Assembly: GCF_000275845.1 (NCBI RefSeq)
Contig: NW_006766886.1
Coordinates: 875,669-939,668 of the forward strand
Reading direction: 5' to 3'
DNA from: Dichomitus squalens LYAD-421 SS1
Lineage: Eukaryota > Basidiomycota > Agaricomycetes > Polyporales > Polyporaceae
DNA: 64,000 nucleotides
Part shown: positions 23,508-34,707 of the stretch, one piece after another
Numbering within the stretch: position 1 is the first letter of the stretch
Layout: each line of letters opens with the position of its first letter
Notes under the pieces: model-generated
Database searches by the model: none
Seen by the model: the letters and a program-made list of their open reading frames with translations, nothing else
What the model was told of the DNA's origin: nothing
Made by a program: the position numbers and the translations under genes

Positions 23508-24627
23508 ATGGCCGGAAGCAAGTTTGCCTATGTTAGAAACTTTGAGCTTCCAGACCCGCTGCTTCCGGGCACTTTCATGATTCTTCGCATCGACGGTCAT
23601 GCATTCCATCGGTCAGTTGAGTGCATGTTCAGTGCGGCCTCCTGTTCTGACCATGCCGCCGCAGGTTGTCTGAGGAGCACAATTTTGCGAAGCCTAACGA
23701 TGAAAGGGCCTTGCAACTAATGGATCATGCTGCCCGTGATGTAATGACCGAGTTCAAGGATATTGTGCTCGCATTCGGAGAATCGGATGAGTACAGGTGA
23801 TACTGTCTGATTGTCTTCATACTAGGCTGCAGTCAGTGACGGCTTCATTACTAGTTTCCTATTCCGCAAGAGCTCTACGCTATACAACCGACGTGAAGCA
23901 AAGATTCTCACAACGGTCACCTCTCTCTTCACGTCATCATACGTGTTCAATTGGTCAAAGTATCTTTCCGATACACCGTTGAAGTATTGTCCGTCATTCG
24001 ATGGTCGAATAGTGCTCTACCCTTCCACAACCGTAGTCCGCGATTACTTCTCCTGGAGACAGGCCGACAGTATGTGGCACCCACTCGGACCGTCATGAAG
24101 AACAATCGATCGCTCACTGATATCAGCCCACATCAACAATCTATACAATACGCTTTTCTGGGCTCTCGTCCTGAAGGGAGGTCAGACAACGACACAAGCG
24201 CACGCCGTTCTCAGGGTATGTCCGAAATTTCGATAGGAGCTGAATGCAGACTTACGCGATGCTCCTAGGGCACTGTGTCTTCTCAGAAGCATGAGATGCT
24301 CTTCTCCCGCTTCGGCATCAATTACAATGAGCTCGCCGCTAGGTTCAGGAAAGGCAGCGTGTTGGTGCGGGAGGAGGTCCGTACGATCGTCTCAGTCCAG
24401 AAAGCTTGGCTGATGCTTGTCAGGTGTCGACGGAGACCGAGGGCGTGGACGGTTTGGAAGCGACCCCTTTACCCGTCTCGGAAGAGGTTTCCGAGGTCGT
24501 GTCTTCAGGCGCGCCACGGAAAGCGTCGAAGAAAAAGGTCCGAGTCCGCACTACCATCGAGCTCTGCCACTGTGATATAATCGGCGACGAGTTTTGGAAC
24601 GCTCGACCGAATATACTTGCCGATTAG
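23508..24627 (+). CDS. THG1: tRNA(His) guanylyltransferase
   Basis: Adds the essential G at position -1 of tRNA-His by 3'-5' nucleotide addition. Six exons (23508-23611, 23665-23796, 23855-24069, 24127-24215, 24269-24376, 24424-24627) total 852 nt, 283 residues, the usual eukaryotic length. Visible family landmarks are [13 protein letters not shown], the metal-binding [20 protein letters not shown], the catalytic [33 protein letters not shown], and the palm-domain [20 protein letters not shown]. The C-terminus is [18 protein letters not shown]. The frame is open upstream to a TTG, but the ATG at 23508 matches the conserved start MAxSKFxYV. The protein acts in cytosol or nucleus on tRNA processing; only a short basic linker ([10 protein letters not shown]) is unusual. 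Confidence 0.96.
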
Positions 24628-26034
24628 CACCCTCCCCATCGTCTTGCTATGCCAACGGTGTCTGCCATGGTCTGTCTTGCTGCACACTCAGTCTACCAAC
24701 CACGCAATTTTCTCATTCACGGACCGCCTCCTGGGATGCAATCACGTGCCGAGAATTCCCAGGAGCATGTGGATCATCCTGAGTCATGCCTCGGCGACAG
24801 GTATGTCCTGATGCTTGCCCCACCGGAATGCACTCACGGGTTCTCGACGATCGACCGAGTTGTGCCATCTCTTGCCATCCTACTCGCCTGTTACTAGCCT
24901 CGGCACTGAAGAGTCCCGGTCGTCGGATGAAGATGCCCCAGGACGGGGGAACCAGCCAGGCCGCCCGTCGATGTGGTGCGATCCACTGATTCGCCGGCTT
25001 ACAGATCCTCGCCCCTCTCGTACTATACACCTGCGGATCTTTCAGTTGCTTCGCGTCCTTGCAAGGTAGGTACCTCATCCCTGGACACTCCTCGAAGCAC
25101 CCCAATGCATGGGCACGAGCTACGAGTCACCTCCACCCCGTCCTCGCCTTCAGATCAGATCATGCCACGCTCGTGTGAGCATCACGCCGGTCCCAATCAA
25201 CGGTAATCTCTCGATGTAGGGCAGCACACACAGCTGTGAGGTCGACTCGAATGTCGACCAGAGGGCTGGGTCTGGGGCTAGAGTCACCGGCGTGAGCGTC
25301 TTGTGAGTCTCCATGTCCTCCGGACCCCTGTTTGCTGTGATCGTCTCAACCGTCAGGGTGTTCCCCCTTGAGTGCCCCCTAATGCTTGAATGCGGTCGCT
25401 TTCATAGCTTGAAGAGGACTCATTTTTGTAAGACAGCAAGAAGCGTGAAGCTGCTTCGCTGCTATGACCAGATAGAAACACAAACCACCACTTACGACTC
25501 GCAGCAGGATCCTGAAACATCGCGATGCAGACCGATTGTCGCCCGCATATTCCACTGGCCTTCACAGGCTCAGCTTGCAGCATAGTGCATGTGAAGAACC
25601 TCGCGATACCGACATCAGGTTGACTGCCACTCCCTGAGCCGTCTCTGGCAGGTCGTCTGTCTGCTGGTTCCTTTCTAATTGTCTCATTTAGAGCATTGGT
25701 CTATAGGACTCGTGATTTAATCGTTGTGGTAGAACATTGCTTATCGATCATATCGTGGTCATTGGTCAAATATATCAGGCATATAACGTCTCAGGTAATC
25801 TCAAGTCCTAAGTGTTACGCCCTGGTTACGGTACTGTCTTGGTGACTTGTAAAAGCACGCTGGTCAAATTCATGTGACATATTGAAAGATCCTCGTCACA
25901 TTTGGCCAGATGTCTTGATGACTGCACGGCAATACAGGGCAAGTGACAAATAAGCCGTCGGTCGGCGTCCCCAGTGTCTGACGTAGCGTGTTCGGCGTCT
26001 AAGTTGCCTTTGTCGGCCCTCGTCCTCAACTTCA
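24628..26034. other. Intergenic region, no gene recognised (1.4 kb)
   Basis: Short frames only on both strands, with no domain or RNA gene visible. The segment around 25680-25830 is AT-richer. Confidence 0.5.
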
Positions 26035-26079
26035 ATGTCCCGGACTCCGAACGCGTGGCAACGCCCACCGCATCGAACG

Positions 26080-26321
26080 ATGGCTCTCGCGACTATCAGG
26101 TCTCACCAAGCACTCCTTCATAGGCCACCGAAGCCATTTCTCTGCCCTGAATGGCCTTGTAACGCTTCCTGGTATCATAGCGGACGTACGACGAGCCTCC
26201 GACTTGGAGGGGAACGCATTATATCATCGGCACCTAGGTTCCCCGCGACTCGCAGAACCCTTCTCTCCTCTCCTGTATCCACACGTATCATTCTTTTAGG
26301 ACGGCTCATGAGTAACCTCAG
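26080..26321 (+). other. Possible upstream leader exon of the pterin dehydratase gene
   Basis: An open frame starting at the ATG near 26080 (or 26035) runs to a good donor (CGAG|GTGAGACT). It joins in phase through an acceptor ending CACCAG just before CGAGATGCAACC to the exon containing the ATG at 26410. The encoded leader is rich in Arg, Ser and hydrophobic residues and has no acidic run, as mitochondrial presequences do. Inference from splice phase only. Confidence 0.4.
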
Positions 26322-26409
26322 CCGAGGTGAGACTCTTACACCCAATTACTACGTCTAACGCTGTGCTGGTGTCCGGTACACATCACCAGCGAGATGCAAC
26401 CACTTAATT

Positions 26410-27030
26410 ATGACGTCTCCTGGAAATTTTCGACTCAAACCATCCTGCTTGCCAGATGCGCCTCTTCCAGGGCTCCCCCCAGCGCCACCCTACCCATGCC
26501 CCTTCCTTACAGACGAAGAGATTACGACGTATCTCTTGCCGTTGTACTCTCGAGGTTGGACCGTTCGGCCCTCCAAAACCAGTGGCGGAAACAAGCCAGC
26601 TCCTGAACTTGTGAAGGCATTCAGCTTTGAGAGTCGTTCAAATCTCGACGGGTTCATGCTCAAGGTGTCGGAGCTGACACAATCCGAGAACGTAAGTCCT
26701 ATCGGCATCGCTGCACCCGTCACGTAGGCACACAATGACCGCTCCTTGCAGCACCACCCCACAATCGATGACTCTTCAGATGAGGCTACCAGAACCATCA
26801 GAGTGCACACCCACTCGGGGCTACGCCCAGCCTCGCATCCAGGAGAGCGGCGCAAGGATCGGGTCCAACCTGGGATCACTCTTCGCGACATTCGCTACGC
26901 ATACCTGTTTGAGGATCTTTTTGAAAGATGCGAGGGTGCGCGTTACCGAGAGCTCGAGCGCTCCGATATCCGTGCTCAGCCTACATCGCCAGAGGCTATC
27001 GAGGCACGACGGCATCACGTCGGCGAGTAG
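26410..27030 (+). CDS. Pterin-4a-carbinolamine dehydratase-like protein
   Basis: Dehydrates 4a-hydroxytetrahydrobiopterin to recycle the pterin cofactor. Exons 26410-26691 and 26752-27030 total 561 nt, 186 residues. Family landmarks are FLTDEEITTYLLPLYSRGWTV, LVKAFSFES, the active-site HH formed across the intron (SENHHPTID), and ITLRDIRYAYLFEDLFE. Between the His pair and the C-terminal helix there is an insertion (RPASHPGERRKDRVQP), and a charged tail of about 30 residues follows. The two-exon form is the minimum model. A splice-compatible upstream exon (about 26080 to 26321, intron to 26391) would add an Arg/Ser-rich leader in the same frame, suggestive of mitochondrial import. Confidence 0.85.
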
Positions 27031-27258
27031 TATGGTACCCTCATGTACTCACACGATGAACTTCCCTCGTTTAACGTCATACGATGATCCAACGTGATAC
27101 GCTGGCACCTGATATCTCAACTCATCGAGTCCGTCGTCGCTATGAATTATGACGAGCCTCGTCCGGAAAAGGCTTGAAGCTTTTGACAAGGTATTGTACA
27201 GCGGAACAACACAAGACATCAATTTGAAGGTATTTAGATTCTCAAGGCCAGGGCGTCA

Positions 27259-28603
27259 TTAAGATGAACGCACGGGCGGGACGTGGTCAAGCAAGAATTT
27301 CTTCATGGCCTCCAACGTCTTATCGTGGGCCGACGTTGTGCCGGGGTACAGATCGAAATGACCTGTGTGGAACGGTGAGGGCCTCTCAGTACTTGACACC
27401 GATCCGACCGGGAGGATAAGGCTCACCACAGGGCAAAGTCACAAGCTCGACCTTGTTGGACGCGTCTTTGACCTTCTTTGCCTCAGTTATTGGGCAGAGG
27501 CTGTCATGCTCTGCTGCGATGATGATGGTAGGAAATGCTACTCGAGAGGCTGAGGCCGAGGGCGTGTAAAGGGGAAAGTCGAGCATAGCTGATGCGTTGA
27601 CCTGTCATGAGGGATCAGCGAAGAAGTAGCGTTTCAGGGCCCGGGTCTTCTCACTTCATTCGGGTAGATGCTGGACCGAAGTGTAAACATCAGCACATGA
27701 GCTCCCAGGCAGGCATGTACCAGGCACTCACGCATCCCCTTTCACGATGCCAAACATGCCTTCGTAATTATCTGCCCATGTCATGAGGCCCACCTCACCG
27801 GGACGGGCGACGGCGGGCATGTATCTAGGGCTGAGCCCGATAGCCTGCTTGAGTAGGTCGGAGATAGCCGCGAACATCGTCTTGATGGATGCCGTACTGA
27901 TGTGCGGGAAGGGCGTATTGCCCAAGTAGGGGCACTGTGATACAACAGCAGAGACATTGAGGTTTTCCTGAGAAAATGCCGTCAGTTATTTATGCACGAC
28001 GTCGAATAGGTCGTCTGAGACTCTACCTCGCTAGCAAGGTTGACGACATGACCGCCTATAGTGTAAACAAGGTGAGTTGCTGCTGACGTCCTCTGTGGCA
28101 TCTCGCTGAACGAACCTGAGAAGCTTGTGCCCCAAAGGATTACCCGCTGGGGATCAAATTCAGGCTGTTGCCTCACATACTTGACAACGGTCCTGTAGTC
28201 GTCAAGCTGTTCGGAGACGTAGACAACATGTCTTGGGGTACCGTCTAGGTTATCTAGTGAGTTTTCGTCTACCCCGGCTGAGTCATGAATACGAGCTTAC
28301 CGGACGTTCCCCACCGTCGGTAGTCAAATACGACAATGCCGTAGCCCATACCGACGAATTCTTCTGCGTACTTACCAAGTCCCATCGACTTGTTGGCGGA
28401 GATGCCATGCGCCCTATCACACATGTCATTACATGGCAAGCATGACGTCGCTGATAGGCGTTGGTAGACCCCTACATGACAATGACGGGCAGTCCCTTCG
28501 GTTCGGCTCCTGCAGTCTTCGGAAGATACTTCCAAGCGTCGAGATTCCAACCATCGGTTTTCGATGGAATCTTGATGTTCAAGGTCTTCTCGAAGCTGGC
28601 CAT
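27259..28603 (-). CDS. Alpha/beta hydrolase
   Basis: Multi-exon enzyme of the alpha/beta-hydrolase fold, related to the S15/dienelactone-hydrolase-like group by its layout. The ATG at 28603 opens MASFEKTLNIKIPSKTDGWN. Then come strand and oxyanion region (LPVIVMAHGISANKSMGLG), GMGYGIVVFDYRRWGTS, the nucleophile elbow ILWGTSFSGGHV, and a lid or cap region with PRYMPAVARPGE. The acid strand is AFPTIIIAAEHDSLCPI and the catalytic His is in LPCGHFDLYPG. The elbow has Ser at the usual second Gly (G-T-S-F-S-G), a tolerated small-residue variant. The stop is at 27259. No signal peptide is seen, so it is probably cytosolic; substrate unknown. It is convergent with the pterin dehydratase gene (stops about 230 bp apart). 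Confidence 0.88.
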
Positions 28604-29633
28604 GATGCAGATGGTGATCTGAGGTTTGAGCTAGATATTGGGCGGATGTGCAGCCCTATGGCCGCAGTCACCACGCATACTCGGAACGTCAGTTTTATTG
28701 ACTGGTATTCATACAACCTGCCCGGGGGAACCACCAAGCGCCCGGCGATATCACAAAACGGCATGCTATGTCGCGAACGTACCTTTTCGGGAATATCCGC
28801 TTGTCGTGAGCACCACCGGTTTGGCCTTGCAGCTCACGAGCACGCGGAGTGGATTTCGTGCTTGAGTATGTGTCGTCGATGTTCGCGTTGCCTGTGACGT
28901 GGCGAGCGGACACCAGACAGGCAGGCGGGCGGCATACTAGCGTCCGACTACGGTTCACGGCTCTCGCCGCGACATCAAACCGCCGGTCGCCGCGGAGCGC
29001 GTGAAGGCAAGACTGTTAAAATCACCGCTACTACGACACCTGCAATGGTATTCGATCTACGCAGGTTTTAAATGTTTGGACGTTGAGCTTGGCCGGTAAG
29101 TCATAGAGGAAGTCACTTGGAGCACTTGCGATATATTGGCAACAAGTGGATACAACATGGCACCGCGACCTATCCCAATCGAAGGGCAGCTGTCTGTGTC
29201 TAACCGACCTGACACGGGGGAGATACATCTATATGAAATACTATACGTTCTGAAGAGGGGCGTCGGGAAAGGTGGCAGGGCGATATGTGCAAAGCCAGAC
29301 TCAGAACGTACGCCGCTCCATGAAGGCATTCACCGAACTTCCTCGGGCGCTCGCTCATGCCGACTAGACGTCAGGAAGGACTAGGATGTGTCGGATGTGC
29401 GACAGAAGCAAAAAGAGAGTGATAAGCGACTCGTATCACGACTTCGGGAGGAGCGAAAAGGCATGAACGCGTCGCAAGTCGTCGGCGGAATGTCCTTCGC
29501 CGAGGCCACGAGCCTTGCCTCCTGGGGCTGGTTGCGCCCCCAGGACGGCGGGGGCGTCACCACTGTGACTCTCACTTCCGCTCCGGGAGCTTGGCTGGGT
29601 GGCGAAGAACTGCCATCGAACGACGTTACTCGA
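28604..29633. other. Intergenic region, no confirmed gene (1 kb)
   Basis: The stretch 29381-29630 has high G/C at third positions on the minus strand. It could hold an alternative 3' end of the DUF6534 gene next to it, but I found no in-phase splice to it. Otherwise only short frames. Confidence 0.4.
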
Positions 29634-31628
29634 CTAAGGCGGAAAACCAAGATGCACCCGACGCACCGAATATTTCCTCAAGCCTGCCAGTCTGCTCGTA
29701 GTGTGCTGTGGATGTGTGCGGATGGCCGGGATGGAGTGGATACCAGCAGCGTCTGCCATGTCGTTGCGCAGACTTTCACGAGCGTTCAGACTGGCGATCA
29801 TGCAGATCGTATACACTGTCATCTATAGTTAGGGGTTGGTTGGGTTATGGAAAAATAGAGCACGCACGTCTTGTACCGATGTAGTAGAAGAACACATAGA
29901 AATTGGTGCCCTTCTTAGTGGTGATCTGCACCGTCTGAGCGTCAGCACCGATATTCTCGCGATAGATTGGTACCGTATTACCATGATGAGAGACAGAATA
30001 GCGCAGAGGCTACGTACACGTTAGCACGCGCGACGCTATCCCGGAGAATGTTGCGTATACCTAGTCAGGAATCCGGTGTTGATGGGATAGAACATCTAGA
30101 GTGGCCGTGATCTGAGCGCGGCAACTATGGAACACTTCGCGAGATAACTGCTCACCAGTCTGTTTATCAAGCGATTGTTCCTAGAAGGCATTGAGACTCG
30201 GGTAAGAGCGTGCCGAGCGATAGAACATACCTCGATCCCTTTCTCCTTGACATCAAGAGCAACACGACGAGGGTGATTGTGATGAATATGTCCGAGGCTG
30301 CAGTGACAGAACTCAGGGCGACATCGAATTTCTACGAGGCCTCAGCGACCAATCGTTCACTACGCAGGTTGAGGACGTACACTCAACGTTGGTAGTCCAG
30401 CTACAGAAACAATTATCAGGCTGTGCACGAGTCGTTCAGCACATATCTATGTATATAGTTGAGCTATTTCGGCGTACGTCTGAGCCATCAAGGCTGACGA
30501 ATGTGATGTGTTAGCTGTGCCATTGTTGGATGTACATGGGCTGAACCTCACTTATCCCGAGGCCTGAGAAGCAGGTTAGCACCCGTCAATGCATGGCAAG
30601 CCTGCGGACGACGAACGTACCAAGGTTCGCAGCGGATACAATGCCCTGGGTAGAGTCTCAGGTCATCATAGCGAAGCAGATGCCAAAGTGAAGGCGCACC
30701 AAAACTATGACCAGGATAAGCTGCCTACTGACTGGAATCTCAGCAACGTTAGTGGCGTCTCGGGTTCGGTGAGTCTGTTCAACGCTCACGTCCCCAAATC
30801 CTATGCAGGTAGAATCTGGTAGGGATGAATAGGCGCACCAAACCTGAGACACATAGAGAGGCTCACACTTGAACAGCGGCAACCAGACAGGCCTGCAGGT
30901 ATTTCGGATAAGATAAGACCGACGCGGGGATAAGATAAAGCTTACGTTAACGAGGATCTGAGCCTGTGAATGCGTGTCTGTAGAGTTTAGCTGCAGTATG
31001 GCAGTCTAGCGTCGGTTCACTTACATTCCCCGTCCTAAGCCCCGAACGACCCATGAGTGCAAGCTCCACGGGACACACGCATACACGCACCAAGGTAGCA
31101 CGAGACCGCTGGCAGTGTTAGAACGCGCAAAGACGATGACCTGGAATACTGGTCGGTTTCAATTGCAAGGCCGTTGTGAGAGAAGGGTAATTAACGCACT
31201 GGTGTAGGCATAAAGGACGAGATGAAACAGATCCAGGCCCCAAACTAGAGGTACCTGCGTCATGGTGTCCGGCATGAAACTGATAATGGATCATACACGA
31301 TCCGAAGCAACTTACAACTATCCTTAACAATAGTCTATCATGGCGCCAGTAATTTTGAATGTAGTAAACGAACTGAGAAGTCGCAACTGAAGGCAAAGTT
31401 GAGTTTTCTGTGAGCTTTTCATGAGTGCCCGCGCACGCACAGCCGAACAATCTGAAAGGTGTATATCCAATGTCAACGTTGGCGGGTGAATTACGATGAA
31501 CGACTTACGCTCCGGTGATGCCGAGAGCCGAGAGCACAAGCCCTTGGCTATGAAGATAACACGGTCAACGGTGTTTCTGGAGGCATTAGGGCCGGTGGCG
31601 TGACTTACTTGAGATCCACGTCGCTCAT
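29634..31628 (-). CDS. DUF6534-type multi-pass membrane protein, copy 2
   Basis: Basidiomycete integral membrane protein of the DUF6534 type; function unknown. From the ATG at 31628 the spliced product reads MSDVDL, GLVLSALGITGALFGFATSQ, FVYYIQNYWRHDRLLLRIVV, PLVWGLDLFHLVLYAYT, VIVFARSNTASGLVLPW and TGN (10-nt microexon 31034-31025). It continues AQILVN, ACLVAAVQVFYLHRIWGLSR, QLILVIV, then KFDVALSSVTAASDIFITIT, NNRLINRLMFYPINTGFLTS, TNFYVFFYYIGTR and YTICMIASLNARESLRND. About seven hydrophobic segments are visible. Many introns (over ten) sit at the same places as in the paralogue at 46-48 kb. The exons around 30400-30620 and the C-terminal tail are uncertain. Confidence 0.8.
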
Positions 31629-33145
31629 ACTAAGAGGACCTACTGGCACGACGCAGGGGCATGAACATGACAGGGGTCCTTGCGCTGCCGGGGACGTTTT
31701 GTACTGCGGTAACGTCCGTCTAGAAAGCGGGTAGGCCCTGGACCCCATTCGTGCGCCACAGGCGCACAGGGGAACCGACGCACCAGAGCGGTAAGTATCA
31801 TGTACCGCGTGTACCGATCTTGCGGATGTTACAAATTGAGCCTCTTGGTTCGCTCTCGATCTATCGCGTACCTTGCCAACCTATGGCGATTCGCGATGGT
31901 GGCGTCGACCTGGTTTCTGGAAGTATTAATTCTCGGGACTCCTTACATATTGCGAAACCGGCTCGTCCTCTGCCAGGATTCGGTGATGGCGATTTACGGT
32001 CAACACTGAGTACTGAGTACCGAGGCGGCTGGTCCATCTGGGCACCCTCCTACACAGCAGGGTGCCCAAATTTGGTACCCCGTGAGAGAACTACCTTGCT
32101 CGCGCAGAGAAATGCTGACAGCTCAAGCGCTCTCGGTTGGGATGGTGTTTGCGGCTTTATCACATGCAGTTGATGATTCAATCTTAAGCATACTTCAGAT
32201 GTTTCATCCTCGTCTAAGAGGGCGCGAATTCGACCGGTTTCCCCATCAAAATAATCCCTACTCCTCCTTGAGACTACCCTGTGATTCTCGTGTCCGTGTT
32301 CTACGACACGACTCCTCAGTCGCTGTTTTTGGGCGCAGATGAGCCCATTTGTGCCCGAAGATGAAAATTTAGGGCTCAGTGTCTCAGGTAGCGGGAGGTG
32401 GTGATACATTATGCACTCACTAAATAATACATGCATCTCTCGATATAATAATATGTGATTCCTATGCGACCACGAGTGGAAGGGCGCGTCGTCGGAAATT
32501 CTCGTTGAATAGGAGGGATTTTTACCCGAAGTACCAAATCGAGGTGGCGGAAGAGCGCCCACTTTGACCAGTCGCCCCCTCTTTCCGATCTCCGCTGATG
32601 CTTCCCGAACGACTGGTTCGAGTCTAATCCCAAATGTGCCCCCCGGTCGACGAGGCGATATGCTTACCCGAACATTGGTCCCCCAAAATGAAGCCATCAT
32701 TGTATTAAGTAACCCCGTACATAGCGACCCCTCAGGCACGTCTGAACCAACAAATCGGAGAGTACGGTTAGCGTCGACGCTATGTATCCACAGCAGAGGA
32801 AGCTTGGTCTCGTACCCAGACGTATGGGTGTTACACCCGCACCCCACCACCGCGGTCATCCAGACGTCTGGGGCAGTTTGATAGAGAGGTCGTACCTCCC
32901 CCCTTTTTCAAATTCCCGAGCCCGCGTAGAATTCCTGTGGTGCCAAGCAGATTGCCCTGTCACAGGCGCAAAACCTAATGCAAAGCTATCCCTTGGGGGC
33001 GATTCACTCACGAGTCCTATCCTCAACACATCTACTGCAATTTCTGTCAAAGTGAGGGGTTCTACTACCAGTTTTACAGCTTGCAAGGCGATCGGGCTGC
33101 TCATCACAGCGCTTATCACGGAGCCTGGGCATGTAAGCGCGCAAG
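31629..33145. other. Gene-poor region with small palindromes (1.5 kb)
   Basis: Contains an ATG-started minus-strand frame of 269 codons (32859-32050) without any recognisable domain, and a perfect hairpin at 32039-32068. Repeat-like patches (actgagtactgagtacc near 32006) suggest decayed mobile DNA. Confidence 0.4.
32039..32068. repeat. Perfect 10-bp inverted repeat (hairpin)
   Basis: Arms TGGGCACCCT (32039-32048) and AGGGTGCCCA (32059-32068) with a 10-nt loop. The right arm runs straight into an AAATTTGGTACCCC segment that partly pairs with it again. Confidence 0.8.
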
Positions 33146-33862
33146 TTACTAGTGTGACCCCAGAAGCTACGGATTAAGCGCCTGACACCAGAAGCTACTG
33201 ACACGCCTCCAGTTCTCGCATTTCCCTGTCAAAAAGTGTGCACAGGTTACACGCAAAAAGACGTACTTCCAAACTATCATTGTCTAAAAGAACGAAGGAA
33301 ATCGGAAGGGATTTGCTCCCGATACAAGTCAATCTCAGTAGGGTTTCAAGGGTTTACTGACCTTGGTGAGCTGCCACAAAAAGATCTGCAGCGCCGATCT
33401 TTCTGTAACTTCGCAAAGTGTTCTGAACATTCTCAATAAACTTTGTTGTTGAGTCTCCGATGGGTTCCGGGTTGCAGTATTCGAAAGATAGGAAGAGGTC
33501 TCTTGAGCGTGACATTCAGCCACTGACCGAGATAAAGCTAACTTTCAATCTGAGCGCTTTGACAATGTTGCCCCGGCCAACTTCGCTATCAAATGACTGA
33601 TAACAGCGGTGTTTCAATCGGCAGTCTTCGGCATTGTGACCATACATGACAATCTATGGGCGCCTTTCCGTCGTTTCTGGGGTCAGACGTGTAATTCCAC
33701 GATGCTCGAAGCAAACTTACACCGATTGCCTTCATATTTTACAGGTATATACTGTCTAAGATGCAGACTAAGTGTGCCAAGTTCGAGATTTATGGGGGTA
33801 GATGCGAGGGAGATATGCACGAAGTACATTCTGGGCCGTCGCTTCTGGGGTCACACTAGTAT
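33146..33862. mobile_element. MITE-like DNA transposon with TIRs and TA target duplication
   Basis: A 20-bp perfect inverted repeat, ACTAGTGTGACCCCAGAAGC at 33148-33167, has its reverse complement at 33841-33860. Trimmed by one base it gives TIR CTAGTGTGACCCCAGAAGC flanked on both sides by TA, the target duplication typical of Tc1/mariner-type and related elements. The similarity continues inward after one mismatch (ACGG). Degenerate copies of the same motif lie just inside each end (about 33181-33203 and 33668-33692). The roughly 710-bp interior has no transposase-like frame, so it would be non-autonomous. Confidence 0.75.
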
Positions 33863-34707
33863 ATAGCTGCTCTACGACTGCCTATGGCTGTTGCCTTCGT
33901 AACCAGCTGCTCAACCCACATCATGTCGCAACGTCGTACTTATCTGTCGGATTTGCGAAGGCGCGATTTAGATCGGATGAAGACCTAGGAAAACGCACGT
34001 CCAGCCCGGCGGTATATACGAAATCCGGTCTGCTGCGGCCTGGATGTAAGTGGCGTTTGATATTTGGATCATACAAATGCATATAGGCGAGGAGTAAAAG
34101 ACGGACCGTGAACCTCTCCGTTCGAACAAGTTAGCATTGAGAGTGATCACGGATCGCCAAGAGCCTTATGTGGCGTGGTTGTCAGCCTGTGGCTCCGCAG
34201 CCGGTGGCGGGGGTATCTGTTTGGTTGTACATATCAGAATTCCATTCCTAATCTGGTCCCTAACATTCCTCCCAGCGATGACCAGCGCCGGACTCAAAAG
34301 CATCGTGACCGCCTATAGTGAGAGGTCTTGGGCGCGCGTTATGTACTGCGGCCAATTTTACGGGGATGCTGATAGATTGATCGCTGAGCCTTCGCAATTT
34401 CTCCCAAGGTTCTAATATGTCGCATGATTGACCACCACCTCTTGGGTATGTAGTCACCGAGACACGAGCACTTGACTGCTCAGATACTGACTCGATAGGC
34501 CCCAACGGAGCCATGATAGACTGCAAGGTAACAGATAGTAGATTGGCTCGAGCGGATGCATCTATTAGCAACACGCCGGGGTCATTGATACAACAAGTTG
34601 CGTACACTGCTTTCGTTTTCTATCCTCCCGCTTGCATGCAGGTCCCCGGGCAGTCAGCGTTGAAGCAACGGACGACCATCAGTGGCCTCGATGTGGTTTG
34701 TCACGCC
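33863..34707. other. Intergenic region, no gene recognised
   Basis: Lies between the MITE-like element and the methionyl-tRNA synthetase stop. Short frames only. Confidence 0.5.

Noticed and set aside
29388..29828. Plus-strand frame of 146 codons
   Set aside because: It starts at GTG, overlaps the 3' end of the minus-strand DUF6534 gene, and has no recognisable domain.
32050..32859. 269-codon ATG-started frame on the minus strand
   Set aside because: Composition and codon use look random, no domain is visible, it spans palindromic and repeat-like sequence, and no splice context supports it.
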